64,000 bases of DNA from Chlorobiaceae bacterium (GCA_013334225.1 JAAXXY010000008.1:17529-81528), one strand, 5' to 3'; shown: positions 18,507 to 28,884, numbered from the stretch's first letter. Numbers and translations: made by a program. The notes: generated from the letters alone by a model not told the origin.

Positions 18507-19256
18507 CATTCCCTCCCCGAGTGGATGGCGGCGCTCGAACCCGCGGACTGCCTCCTGGTAGTTCCACCCCGCCGGGGATGTGCTCTTCAGCCGGTCCGCG
18601 AGCTGTTTGAGGCCCCCGGCAAGCGAAAGCCTTTCATTATCGGTTACCGAGCAGAATACCGAGGCAAAATGGTTACGCTGGACATGCACGGAGATTTCGT
18701 AAACCCCTTTTGTGGCAATACAGCGGTAGAAATCCTGAACGTTCCAGTCAAGAATATCGGAAAGCACTTCAAGGTACAGCGGTTCACCAAGCCCTTCCGA
18801 AAAAGCGAGCTGGAGCCTGACGAGCGGATAGTGCTGTTCAGAGAAACAGGACATCCTCAACCGGAAATGTCTTTTCTCGAGAGCAGCGGCAATTAAAGGA
18901 GCTTCCTGGTCTACCCCCTGATAACCGAGATCGATCAGGATCCTCGCCATACCTCCGAGAGACGTAACGGCAGGCATATTCGGTTCGATAGCGCCGGGGT
19001 AACCGAATATCTTCGGGTTTTCCCCGCCCAGGGTCATCGTGCCTCTGACTTTCGACAGCCTCATGCTTGAACCTGTACCGGGAGGAAGACCCCTGATCAG
19101 CTCTGCATACTTAGGGTCCGTATCGGCGAACCTTTTTCCTGAACTCCAGGTCGATAGCCCTTCGAAAACTTCTGCGATATCGATCTGTCCATAATCCTGA
19201 GCCGACCGGGACGATCGTTCCGGCACTTTCTGGAAAAACATGTCGAAAAAACCCAT
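18501..19256 (-). CDS. Conserved-looking hypothetical protein
   Basis: I do not recognise this protein. From the ATG at 19254-19256 (MGFFDMFFQ) it has 251 residues; an upstream in-frame ATG would add 12 residues. It looks soluble, without signal peptide or membrane helix. Features are a Gly/Pro-rich GLPPGTGSSMRLSKVRG stretch, MARILIDLGYQG near the middle and an alpha/beta C-terminal half. It lies alone on the minus strand, its 3' end overlapping mmdB by 6 nt. Codon use matches its neighbours, which supports it as a real gene. Confidence 0.75.
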   Translation of the reverse strand: MGFFDMFFQKVPERSSRSAQDYGQIDIAEVFEGLSTWSSGKRFADTDPKYAELIRGLPPGTGSSMRLSKVRGTMTLGGENPKIFGYPGAIEPNMPAVTSLGGMARILIDLGYQGVDQEAPLIAAALEKRHFRLRMSCFSEQHYPLVRLQLAFSEGLGEPLYLEVLSDILDWNVQDFYRCIATKGVYEISVHVQRNHFASVFCSVTDNERLSLAGGLKQLADRLKSTSPAGWNYQEAVRGFERRHPLGEGMS

Positions 19257-19580
19257 TCCTCCCTCCGTTTCATTGTTACATGGAAAACGCAAGTCTTTGA
19301 ATTACAAATATAATGAATCCTAAGACGCTTATTCCTGACAAACCCGTGGGTTTACCGGAATCTGTCAATCAATGGGCCTCTGCTGAAAAGTGCTAAAGCT
19401 TGAAACAAAATCCTGATGAAGAATCGTCAGAGAAAAGCAAGTCACGAATTCCGGGGAAATGCGAGAAAAGATAATTTTCACCATTACGGATGACTTATGC
19501 AGAGAAAAAAAACGAAACAGCACCGCTGCTGACAGATGTTATGCCGGGCGTTCTGAAGAAAAAACAGCTGGAAATATTGA
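19257..19580. other. 324-nt gap between two minus-strand genes
   Basis: The gap contains the presumed promoter of the 18501-19256 gene and the 3' untranslated end of the sensor-kinase operon. No clear terminator hairpin with a T-run, repeat or small gene is seen. Confidence 0.4.
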
Positions 19581-21671
19581 TCAAAGAACCTGAATTATCT
19601 TCTGCTTCATCAGCGAGCGGTTGACCGGTTTGACAAGATAAGCGTTCATACCGCTCTCCATTGCTTCCAAGATAACAGAACTGTCCGATTCACCACTCAT
19701 GGCTACAATTGGAATCATGCGGTTATCCGAACTCCCATTACGTATTCGTTTCGTAACTTCTATGCCATCAATAAGAGGCATCTGGATATCGAGCAGCAGA
19801 AGATCAAATGACATTGTTTTGATGATTTCGAGTGCTTCGAAACCGTTCTTGGCTTCGATAACATGTTCAATACCGAAATTCTGAAGCATGGCCCTCACAG
19901 CAGTACGGTTAACCGCCGAATCATCCACAACAAGCACTTTCTTCTCCGAAAGATTCTTATGTTCATCTGCCGTGGTAATGGAGGATAGTGCTTTTGAAAG
20001 AGCGGAAACAAGAGGTTGAAGCATCAACGGTAAGGTAAGCACTTCCACAATACCTGATTTTTCAGCTCTTGCCGAATAGAGATATGAGGGTTGAGCGGAA
20101 TAAACGACAACAGGGAATGGTTTGCTGGCTTCATTACCCCCTTTTAGAAAATGGGTCAGCCTGAAACAATCAAATACAGGCAGATCGATTTCACAAAGAA
20201 ACAGGTCGTATCGCCCTGAAGTGAATTTCATCAGGGCATCCGGGCCATCTTTTGCAATTTCAGTTTTACATCCAAGCGGTTCGAGAAGAGAGATAATGCT
20301 TGTGACCCGTTCTTGATCATGATCGGCAAGAAGGATGCACTTTCCATCAAAGCGCTCTCTGTTGTCCCGGTAAAGCTGTTCATGGAACCCGGCAAGTTCA
20401 TCCGTTTTGACAACCGGAAAGCTCAGGGTGAATTCCGTATACTCTCCCTGGACTGATTCACAGTTAATTTCCCCCCCGAATTGGTGCATAACTCTTCTGC
20501 AATAGGCAAGCCCCAATCCGGTTCCGCCTTTTTTCCCGGATGTAAAAAACGGATCGAATATTTTCGGCAGGTTTTCTTTTGAAATACCCGGTCCGGTATC
20601 TTTAATGGTAACATAATTCATGAGCTCACCCCGATGGATCCTTATTAATATTGTTCCATCCGGATAAAGTCTTAAAAAATACAGAGCATTCATGACGAGG
20701 TTGAAAATCACAAAGAGATACATCGACTCAATCCCTTTGAAAAGAAAATCTTCCTCTTCCGAAAAAGAAATCCGGGAACGTTCCTCTTCAGATTCATAGC
20801 CGTACTCATCAAGAGCTCTGTGTGTTACAGCTGTTGCTGAAAGATATGCTGTACCGCTCTTGAACTGATGTTCATCCCTCACTTCCGCCAGAATCATATC
20901 AATAACCTGGGCGCCCCTGTTTATCGCCATCTGTCCCTGAGCCAGTTGCCTGTATATTTTTTCAAGGACTATTTCATTCAGTTCGAACATGCTGTTCTCA
21001 GAATATGCAGGCAGCAGGTCCTGAACAGCTTCGATATTATGTCGGACCTGCCCGAGAGGGTTTCTCATTTCATGAGCGATGCCGGCGGCGATGGCCTGAA
21101 GAGCGGCATTTCTTTCAAGTGCGATTTGTCCCTTGCTATTGCTGTAACTGAATATGTAACCTGCGACAATAGTAAAAAAGATGACTATGGAATAAAGAGG
21201 AACATTGAAATGAGGATTAAGAACAAAACCGGGTGCAGAAAGAAGGAAAAAAACAAATGCGGCAGCAACACCTAAAAAAAGATCTATAAGAAAAATCAAC
21301 CAGTTCGGAACAAATGCAATAAGAATGAATACCATGAATATTTCCCAATACAGCCAGAGCTCATGAAAATTGTTCATCAGCAGATTGGTTGTAAATATAA
21401 AAGGAAGAACAACGATGATTGAAAAATGCCAATAATATGGAAAATATCTTTTAAGAATAGAGGGAAACCATTTCCGGAAAATCACGGAAAGCGACAAGAA
21501 TACTGCAACCATCCGTATGTAAAAATTTTCATACGGCAGGTGAAATCCATATTTGAATAAAAAATAAAAAATTAAATGCGCTGGCGCTCCAAGAATACCT
21601 GCGGCCAGGACATTGAAATCCGAAACCATTGTGCCTTCAGCCAAGGCCTTTTTAAAATAGTTCCGAATCAT
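19581..21671 (-). CDS. CqsS-like membrane hybrid histidine kinase with two receiver domains
   Basis: This 696-residue protein starts with about six membrane helices (residues 20-175), with no large extracytoplasmic loop. That region and its YENFYIR, FRKWFP, KRYFPYY and LLMNNFHELW motifs resemble the CqsS/LqsS family of alpha-hydroxyketone autoinducer receptors as I remember them. The HisKA box is GIAHEMRNPLGQ with His200; the ATPase has N-, G1 (DTGPGI) and G2 (GGTGLGLA) boxes. Two receivers follow. REC1 (445-560) has Glu494 and Leu547 where the phospho-acceptor Asp and conserved Lys belong, so it is a pseudo-receiver. REC2 (575-696) is intact, with D583/D584, D628 and K681. The start overlaps the upstream oxidoreductase stop by 4 nt. 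Confidence 0.9.
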   Translation of the reverse strand: MIRNYFKKALAEGTMVSDFNVLAAGILGAPAHLIFYFLFKYGFHLPYENFYIRMVAVFLSLSVIFRKWFPSILKRYFPYYWHFSIIVVLPFIFTTNLLMNNFHELWLYWEIFMVFILIAFVPNWLIFLIDLFLGVAAAFVFFLLSAPGFVLNPHFNVPLYSIVIFFTIVAGYIFSYSNSKGQIALERNAALQAIAAGIAHEMRNPLGQVRHNIEAVQDLLPAYSENSMFELNEIVLEKIYRQLAQGQMAINRGAQVIDMILAEVRDEHQFKSGTAYLSATAVTHRALDEYGYESEEERSRISFSEEEDFLFKGIESMYLFVIFNLVMNALYFLRLYPDGTILIRIHRGELMNYVTIKDTGPGISKENLPKIFDPFFTSGKKGGTGLGLAYCRRVMHQFGGEINCESVQGEYTEFTLSFPVVKTDELAGFHEQLYRDNRERFDGKCILLADHDQERVTSIISLLEPLGCKTEIAKDGPDALMKFTSGRYDLFLCEIDLPVFDCFRLTHFLKGGNEASKPFPVVVYSAQPSYLYSARAEKSGIVEVLTLPLMLQPLVSALSKALSSITTADEHKNLSEKKVLVVDDSAVNRTAVRAMLQNFGIEHVIEAKNGFEALEIIKTMSFDLLLLDIQMPLIDGIEVTKRIRNGSSDNRMIPIVAMSGESDSSVILEAMESGMNAYLVKPVNRSLMKQKIIQVL

Positions 21672-22987
21672 GATACTGAGTATTTTTGTACAAGTTCTTT
21701 CACTGTTTCTTCCGCAGCTGCAAAACAGGATTCGATCGAAGCACCTCTTCGGAAATCTCCTGTTATATAGAAACCGTGAAATGACGCAAGGGCTTTCCGC
21801 AGTTCTTCAAAAAGTCTGTAATGGAATTGCGAATACGCACACAAACCGGGAGACACGTATTTATATATCATTGCCGTGCGGCAATTGTCCGATATGTTAA
21901 AATAAGGCAATACTTTTTTTTCTGCCAACAAGACGGCATCTTTTCCATCTGTATCGGGATTTATTTGTTTTCTGGCCGATCTTCCGCTGAATGTATACCG
22001 AACAAGATCAAGATCATTGATCCCATAAGCTCCGGCGTTGCTCAATGCGGATGAATCGTCAAAAACCATTGCCCGGAATCCTTTACTGAATACATTTCTC
22101 TGGTACGCAGCAATGGCTACGGACACGGGAAAATAGTTAACGCGGTCAAGCAGTATGGATGCTTCGGGTAAAAAATCGCTGACAAGCCCAGACAACTCAC
22201 AGGCGGGCAGAGCCGAAATGACATGGTCATAAGATATTGTAGAGCTTCCCTTCATCGATGTATATGACAGACTTATGGCACGTCCTGGCTCATTCCGGCA
22301 AAGGCGATCTACCTTATGACCTGCAAAAATGCTGAGCCTTCCTTTATGCTGAGACAGGAAGGCTTCAAGAAGCTGATGCATACCGCCTTTCAGCTGCTCA
22401 TAACTGTCAAGAACGAGTGCAAGATTAGAACCGAAATTTCCGGCAAAACACTCGTCAGGTTCAGCCCCATTCATTCTTATTGTTATCGGCCTGATGAAAT
22501 AAGAAACGCAGCGAGCTGAAAAATTACCTGACAGCGGCTTATGATCGCAGTGATCGGCAATGTTATTGAAGAAAGGAGTTCGAAGCATACCCTCCGAGCC
22601 ATCTTTCAAAATTGCCATAACCCAGGGGTAAAGATCGAATGCCCCCCTTAAACCAGCGAGTTTCAAAAAACCGGAAAGGTTCGAAAGCGTCCGGTTATCC
22701 TTGTTTATCTGTATCACTTCATCGTCAATGACCTGAGAAGTGCTGAAACCGAAATATTCATAAGGAAAATCCCCGGTCTCACTGACGAATTTCCTGAATC
22801 TCCGGTACTTTTTTCCAATATTCTTTCCTCCGAAATCAAGCCACCTTCCGAGCATCTCCTCGCTTCCTACCCTGCCTCCGATACGGGATGCCGATTCATA
22901 AATATCAACGGAAAAACCTTCTTTCAGGAGATAGTAAGCTGTTGCTATCCCTGAAATGCCTCCCCCTATGACAGCAGCTTTTCTCAT
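21668..22987 (-). CDS. FAD-dependent oxidoreductase (amine-oxidase / protoporphyrinogen-oxidase-like)
   Basis: This 439-residue flavoprotein begins with a Rossmann dinucleotide fold: VIGGGISGIATAYYLL, followed by the acidic ribose-binding YES and SRIGGRVGS. A C-terminal FAD-contact segment reads YITGDFRRGASIESCFAAAEE. This layout is shared by monoamine oxidases, protoporphyrinogen oxidases and phytoene desaturases. The substrate is unknown. It sits between an AfsA-like hotdog gene and the sensor kinase, overlapping both by 4 nt (ATGA), which suggests it tailors the same molecule, for instance by oxidation or desaturation. A role in pigment metabolism is the alternative. Confidence 0.88.
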   Translation of the reverse strand: MRKAAVIGGGISGIATAYYLLKEGFSVDIYESASRIGGRVGSEEMLGRWLDFGGKNIGKKYRRFRKFVSETGDFPYEYFGFSTSQVIDDEVIQINKDNRTLSNLSGFLKLAGLRGAFDLYPWVMAILKDGSEGMLRTPFFNNIADHCDHKPLSGNFSARCVSYFIRPITIRMNGAEPDECFAGNFGSNLALVLDSYEQLKGGMHQLLEAFLSQHKGRLSIFAGHKVDRLCRNEPGRAISLSYTSMKGSSTISYDHVISALPACELSGLVSDFLPEASILLDRVNYFPVSVAIAAYQRNVFSKGFRAMVFDDSSALSNAGAYGINDLDLVRYTFSGRSARKQINPDTDGKDAVLLAEKKVLPYFNISDNCRTAMIYKYVSPGLCAYSQFHYRLFEELRKALASFHGFYITGDFRRGASIESCFAAAEETVKELVQKYSVS

Positions 22988-23979
22988 GCAGGCAGAGAGT
23001 TGTTCTTTACAAGGTCCATTTTTGCGTCATATTGCCTTTTGATCCTCTCGTTTATTTTTCCGGAACGGATACGGTGCGTAGCATAGGCATCCAGGCTCCT
23101 GAAAATTCCGGCCTTCAAAGTAGCTGCGGCACAAAGTTTTCCCCATTGAAACACCTGGCATACGGCATAGGATTCATCTTCATCATTTTTCTCCAGGCTC
23201 TTGAAGCTGCTGTACGCTCTGATGACAACAGGAGAAGATTTTTCAACGTAATTATAAAAATTGGTATCGTAGGATAAGAGCGTCATTCCTCCGCCGAGCG
23301 GAAGACTGCCCTGAACGTGGGCAACCGCAAGAGATGCTTGCCGCATAGCCTCGAGAATGAGCATGCCCTGCAAATGATCGGATTCATGATCGAAACTGAA
23401 CTCGTCTATTTCACCGAACATGTTGAAATAAATCAGTTTTCCTGTCATAAAGGGTTCGGATATAAGGACATTCCTGACGTTTTTCTTGTGCACAAAAACC
23501 GGAATGATGGGTTCCGGCAACAAGTCACTCTCGGAAAGTGCGATAGTGCTCTGTAAAAGAGTTTTAAAATCAAAGGGTATTTTTGTCATCAAAGCAGCAG
23601 CTGTTTCGGCATCAACATATTGCTGATCTGTCGGTAAAGTATGGAGAAGCGCTTTGATGCATGCATGGATACCGGGATTGGCAAGCCTGAACTCCTTTGA
23701 AAGAAATATTTCACCCGTATCTCCAAGTATCTTTAATAAACTGCACGCTTGTTCTGCCGAATCAACATGCACAAGCTGAAGAGGTTTGACATTCTGAGGA
23801 ATATTGTCCCCATTGAAAAGAATGGTATAAGGTTTTTTCCCGGGATTGAGGGTCAGATACTTATGATCTTTTTTTTGTCTTTTGACCGTACGCATCAGAG
23901 AAAACCGTTCAACCGGCGCAGGTTGAACGGGTATGCGCAAATTGGGAATATGCAGGTTTTTTTCAGAGCGGTCTGACAT
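22984..23979 (-). CDS. AfsA-type hotdog domain protein, putative signal synthase
   Basis: The 331-residue protein starts at the ATG at 23977-23979 (MSDRSEKNLH); the longer frame upstream looks non-coding. Residues about 160-260 resemble the A-factor biosynthesis hotdog domain: VHKKNVRNVLIS (163-174), then DHESDHLQGMLILEAMRQA (197-215) with Glu210 and Arg213, in place of the AfsA DPLL(V/L)xExxRQ pattern, and AHVQGSLPLGGG. AfsA-family enzymes condense a beta-ketoacyl carrier with a glycerol-type hydroxyl group to build butyrolactone signals. The N-terminal 150 residues are less familiar. It is the first gene of the three-gene operon and diverges from hemB. The fold call is fairly secure; the product is inferred. 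Confidence 0.8.
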   Translation of the reverse strand: MSDRSEKNLHIPNLRIPVQPAPVERFSLMRTVKRQKKDHKYLTLNPGKKPYTILFNGDNIPQNVKPLQLVHVDSAEQACSLLKILGDTGEIFLSKEFRLANPGIHACIKALLHTLPTDQQYVDAETAAALMTKIPFDFKTLLQSTIALSESDLLPEPIIPVFVHKKNVRNVLISEPFMTGKLIYFNMFGEIDEFSFDHESDHLQGMLILEAMRQASLAVAHVQGSLPLGGGMTLLSYDTNFYNYVEKSSPVVIRAYSSFKSLEKNDEDESYAVCQVFQWGKLCAAATLKAGIFRSLDAYATHRIRSGKINERIKRQYDAKMDLVKNNSLPA

Positions 23980-24081
23980 TATAAATCCTGTTTTTAATTG
24001 ATTATCATCGGTGGACCATGTACAATCGGTTCCTGAAACTTTAGTATGATTTAAATATAACCTTAAATGAAACAACAATAA

Positions 24082-25224
<1,143 letters not shown>

Positions 25225-25259
25225 GGCTTAACCATTCAGGAAATAATAATTCAAGTATG

Positions 25260-25294
25260 CCCGGCTGGCGTTCATCTACACAGCCGGGTTTTTT
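25260..25294 (+). terminator. Rho-independent terminator after hemB
   Basis: A perfect 7-bp stem, CCCGGCT (25260-25266) and AGCCGGG (25282-25288), is followed by six T. It ends the hemB transcript 13 nt before the aroC start, so aroC needs its own promoter or read-through. Confidence 0.85.
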
Positions 25295-25307
25295 ACTGTT
25301 ACCAATC

Positions 25308-26501
25308 ATGATACGTTATTTTACCGCAGGAGAGTCACACGGTCCGGCACTTTCGGCCATCGTCGAAGGCATGCCGGCAGGTGTTTCCGTTACACTCGAA
25401 GAGATCAACCGCCAGCTCGCCAGAAGACAGCAGGGGCATGGAAGAGGCGGGCGCATGAAAATCGAAACCGACAAGGCGGAAGTGCTGTCAGGAATCCGTT
25501 TCGGCAAAACGATAGGATCGCCGGTCGCGCTGCTGATCAGGAACCGGGACTGGGAAAACTGGACAACCACCATGTCCCAGTTTGACAGACCAGCGGAAGA
25601 TATCCCCAGGATCTCCATTCCACGGCCCGGTCATGCCGACCTTGCCGGCATGATCAAGTACGGGTTCGACGACATTCGTCCCGTCATCGAACGCTCCTCT
25701 GCCCGTGAAACAGCGGCACGGGTAGCAGCAGCATCGCTTTCACGGATATTCCTGAGACAGCTCGGCATCGAAATAGGAAGCTATATCTCTTCTATAGGTC
25801 CCGCGGCTGAAACCATACCGGCCCTCCAGCTTGCGGAACTGCTTGCAGCCGGAGCGGAAACCGTAGCGAAAGAGGCTGACTGTTCATCTGTACGCATGCT
25901 CGGAAAACAGGCCGAAGCCGAAGCGATTGCCGCGATCGATGCCGTCAAGGAAAAAGGAGACACGCTCGGCGGGATCATCGAGATCTTCATAACGGGTGTG
26001 CCGCCGGGTTTTGGAAACTATGTCCAGCACGACCGCCGGCTCGACGCGGCCCTCGCTTCGGCCATCATGTCGATTCAGGCCATCAAGGGCGTCGAGATAG
26101 GACCGGCTTTTGAAAATGCGCGAAAACCCGGTTCCCTGGTGCATGACGAATTCCGTCTTGTACCGGGCGAAGGGCTCGCAAGAAAAACAAACCGTTCCGG
26201 TGGAATCGAGGGAAGCATGTCGAGCGGTCAGGTTATCCATCTGCGTGCGGCAATGAAACCGATCTCGTCGCTGCTTTCTCCGCTGCAGTCATTCGATTTT
26301 GACACCATGCAGCCGGTACCCTCCCGGTTCGAAAGAAGCGACAGCTGCGCCGTACCTGCCGCAGGAATTGTTGCGGAAGCGGCTGTAGCACCTGTCATAG
26401 CAAATGCGCTGCTGGAAAAGATCGGGGGAGATCATCTGGATGAGATCCGGGAAAGGCTCGACCTTTACCGTGAAAAACTCCGGAAGATGTTCACCCCTTA
26501 A
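25308..26501 (+). CDS. aroC: Chorismate synthase
   Basis: AroC converts 5-enolpyruvylshikimate-3-phosphate to chorismate using reduced FMN, the last step of the common aromatic pathway. The protein is 397 residues from the ATG at 25308 (MIRYFTAGESHGPAL); a much longer frame upstream overlaps hemB out of frame and is ignored. Signatures are GESHGPAL, RRQQGHGRGGRMKIE, RPGHADLAG with KYGFDDIRPVIERSSARETAARVA, and GIEGSMSSGQ near 300. Its 3' end overlaps the convergent cysE by 11 nt. Confidence 0.96.
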   Translation: MIRYFTAGESHGPALSAIVEGMPAGVSVTLEEINRQLARRQQGHGRGGRMKIETDKAEVLSGIRFGKTIGSPVALLIRNRDWENWTTTMSQFDRPAEDIPRISIPRPGHADLAGMIKYGFDDIRPVIERSSARETAARVAAASLSRIFLRQLGIEIGSYISSIGPAAETIPALQLAELLAAGAETVAKEADCSSVRMLGKQAEAEAIAAIDAVKEKGDTLGGIIEIFITGVPPGFGNYVQHDRRLDAALASAIMSIQAIKGVEIGPAFENARKPGSLVHDEFRLVPGEGLARKTNRSGGIEGSMSSGQVIHLRAAMKPISSLLSPLQSFDFDTMQPVPSRFERSDSCAVPAAGIVAEAAVAPVIANALLEKIGGDHLDEIRERLDLYREKLRKMFTP

Positions 26502-27309
26502 GGATATCATCGGGTTCCCGCCTGACTGCGTCCACTCGCTGGTTCATATCGAGGGATGGCTCGGGAACCTCGGTCTTGCCGACAATCTGGGCGGGAACAC
26601 CCACCACCGTATAGTGCGGCGGTACATCGTCAAGCACCACGCTCCCCGCTCCCACTTTCGCACCTTCGCCGATAACCACGTTGCCGAGAATCTTGGCTCC
26701 TGCTCCGATAAGCACCGATTTTCCCACCTTCGGGTGACGGTCCCCGGTTTCCTTGCCGGTCCCGCCAAGCGTAACCTCGTGCAGGAGCGATACATTGTCG
26801 TCTACTACAGCCGTTTCGCCAATCACGAGACTGGTGGCATGGTCAAGAAGGATACCTTTTCCGATAACAGCCGCAGGATGAATATCGACCGCAAACACTT
26901 CAGAAATTCGGTTCTGTATGAAATACGCCATTGTCTTGCGGCCGTTCTTCCAGAGCCAGTGTGCAAGGCGGTATGCCTGGAGCGCCTGAAACCCTTTGAG
27001 GAAAAGCATGACCTCGAAATAATACACGGCCGCCGGATCACGCTCCTGTGTCGCTACAAGATCGCAGGCAGCATTTTCTACTTCATCAGGGCAGTGGCGG
27101 TAAAAATCTTCAAACAGCCCCTGAAGCACGAGCGGCGGAAAATGCTTCGATCCCAGTTTCACGGAAAGCAGCATTGCAAGGGCATCACCGAAATTATCGT
27201 AACGAAGGATGTGCTGCTCGAGAAAAATACTGATTTCACGGTCACGCTCACACTCGTTTGCCGCTTCAGCAACGATTCTTGTCCATATATTCTGTACTTC
27301 TGTTGGCAT
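26491..27309 (-). CDS. cysE: Serine O-acetyltransferase
   Basis: CysE acetylates L-serine with acetyl-CoA, feeding cysteine synthesis. The protein has 272 residues. An N-terminal helical domain (about 1-150) is followed by a left-handed beta-helix of hexapeptide repeats: DIHPAAVIGKGILLDH, VIGETAVVDDN, VSLLHEVTLGGTG with the catalytic His-Glu region, and GAKILGNVVIGEGAKVGAGSVVLDDVPPH. The C-terminus has no unusual extension. It is convergent with aroC and divergent from queD. Confidence 0.94.
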   Translation of the reverse strand: MPTEVQNIWTRIVAEAANECERDREISIFLEQHILRYDNFGDALAMLLSVKLGSKHFPPLVLQGLFEDFYRHCPDEVENAACDLVATQERDPAAVYYFEVMLFLKGFQALQAYRLAHWLWKNGRKTMAYFIQNRISEVFAVDIHPAAVIGKGILLDHATSLVIGETAVVDDNVSLLHEVTLGGTGKETGDRHPKVGKSVLIGAGAKILGNVVIGEGAKVGAGSVVLDDVPPHYTVVGVPAQIVGKTEVPEPSLDMNQRVDAVRREPDDILKG

Positions 27310-27648
27310 TGGATTTACATAATGAAAGCTCGTAAATGTCGGGTAAACAATAAAAGCGCTTGAATTCAGCCTTCTCCGGCTTTTACGCTACCGTTATATT
27401 AGGAACAAGCAGCCGGTTAAAAAAATTCACTTCGCTTCCCGGCTGCGGCACCGGAATTTATAAAAAAACATGGTGATTGCGCATAAAAACCGGACAAAAT
27501 CACACCTAAAAAAAGCTTCCGGAGCCGGTATTCATCCTTCTCCGAAATAAGATCTTCGATCGGTGAATCAGGCTGAAAAGGGACAGATTCTTTTAATTCC
27601 TTTTTATCTCTTATCTTTGGGCATTTTCCAGACAATGTATTCCAGACC
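27310..27648. other. 339-nt divergent gap cysE-queD
   Basis: A hairpin at 27409-27446 pairs GCAGCCGG with CCGGCTGC over a 22-nt loop. No T-run follows on either strand. No riboswitch-like preQ1 motif or small gene was found; the gap presumably carries both promoters. Confidence 0.4.
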
Positions 27649-28092
27649 ATGCGCATTTCACGTAAAATCGAAATAGATTACGGCCATACTCTACCGAACA
27701 GCTATTCGTTCTGTAATCAGATACACGGGCACAGGGGTGTTGTGATCGCAACGGTGGAAGGCAGCGTCATTCATCGCCACGGCGACGGCGAAGAAGGCAT
27801 GGTGATGGATTTCAAGTTCCTGAAGGAGATCATGATAGAACATCTCCATGACAGGCTCGATCATGGTTTTGCCGTCTGGAAACATGATTATGAGGACCTC
27901 GATTTCATCACGAAACGCAATTCGCGCGTGCTCGTCACCGACGATCCGCCAACTGCCGAATGCCTTGCAAAATGGGCATTCAACGAGATCCGCCACCGTC
28001 TTCCATCCGGAATCACTCTGAAACAGATCCGCTGGTATGAAACTCCCAACAACTACGCAGAATACGAGGGAGAAGACGACATCATTTCATAA
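27649..28092 (+). CDS. queD: 6-carboxytetrahydropterin synthase / PTPS family (QueD)
   Basis: QueD converts dihydroneopterin triphosphate to 6-carboxytetrahydropterin, an early step toward queuosine and other 7-deazapurines. The protein is 147 residues. Zinc ligands are His13 (YGHTL), His26 and His28 (IHGHRG), and the catalytic Cys22 is four residues before His26, the spacing typical of QueD. LDHGF and a C-terminal YETPNNYAEYE with the conserved Glu follow. No other queuosine gene is next to it. A 6-pyruvoyl-tetrahydropterin synthase is the alternative family member. Confidence 0.9.
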   Translation: MRISRKIEIDYGHTLPNSYSFCNQIHGHRGVVIATVEGSVIHRHGDGEEGMVMDFKFLKEIMIEHLHDRLDHGFAVWKHDYEDLDFITKRNSRVLVTDDPPTAECLAKWAFNEIRHRLPSGITLKQIRWYETPNNYAEYEGEDDIIS

Positions 28093-28353
28093 TCCGAGTA
28101 TATCAGCTCTCCTTTCTTCTTTTCAAACTGACTCCACAACAGTGATTATCTGGAAGTTTTGACTTACCTCTCCGACTGCATTTTTCCACAGCTTGTATCC
28201 TGAAAACTATTTGAAGAATTATTTCATTTCACAGTGCAGGAATCGAAAATAAACATCGTCAGACTTAGTGAACTCCTCATTTGACAAAAGTAACTCATGA
28301 TATCATGAAGAGTAACGTGTATTGACAATCAGAAACCGAAAACCGAAAAAACG

Positions 28354-28884
28354 ATGAAAAAGAGTATTTTAATGGTAACAGGCATCGCAGGTATCCTCCT
28401 CGGAACACCTGTGACAGACGCACTTGCTGAACGCTGGGACGGCCCCGGAAGGCCTGCTCATGGTATAGTGATCGACACCAGGCCAGACTTCATTTTTCTA
28501 ACGAAGCCAGGTTTTTATGTATCCTTCAACGGACCTTTCGATATCATCTTCTACGGCAACCGCTATTATGTGCTCCGTGATGGTTCGTGGTACGCAGCAT
28601 CCCATCACCGCGGTCCATGGGTAGTCGTCAGGAACAATGCCCTGCCTTCGAGGATAAAACGTTATCAGTGGGAAGATCTCCGCCGTTACCGCGAAAGGGA
28701 ATACAACAGGCACGACCGCCGTTACTGGGACAACCGTTTTGAACATGACAGGATGCGCTGGGGAAGGGATGACAGACGAGGACATGGCCCGATCGGCGGC
28801 CCTGTTCCACCACCTCCTCCTCCGGCAGGTGGACCTGGACCTGGAGGACCTCATGGCAACCCCGGACCCGGCGGCCCGAGATAA
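28354..28884 (+). CDS. Secreted Pro/Gly-rich protein, paralogue of 57612-58295
   Basis: The function is unknown. The 176-residue protein has a signal peptide (MKKSILMVTGIAGILLGTPV...ALA). The mature domain has paired YYV...WYAA and RGPWVVVRNNALPSRIKRYQWEDLRRYRE elements, ending REYNRHDRRYWDNRF. From about residue 145 a Pro/Gly-rich tail begins. The same domain order and motifs recur in the protein at 57612-58295, so the two are paralogues. It is followed by a strong terminator. It is probably periplasmic or outer-envelope. Confidence 0.8.
   Translation: MKKSILMVTGIAGILLGTPVTDALAERWDGPGRPAHGIVIDTRPDFIFLTKPGFYVSFNGPFDIIFYGNRYYVLRDGSWYAASHHRGPWVVVRNNALPSRIKRYQWEDLRRYREREYNRHDRRYWDNRFEHDRMRWGRDDRRGHGPIGGPVPPPPPPAGGPGPGGPHGNPGPGGPR

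Noticed and set aside
26404..27363. 319-residue plus-strand frame overlapping aroC and cysE
   Set aside because: It is the antisense of cysE beta-helix codons and runs through aroC in another frame.
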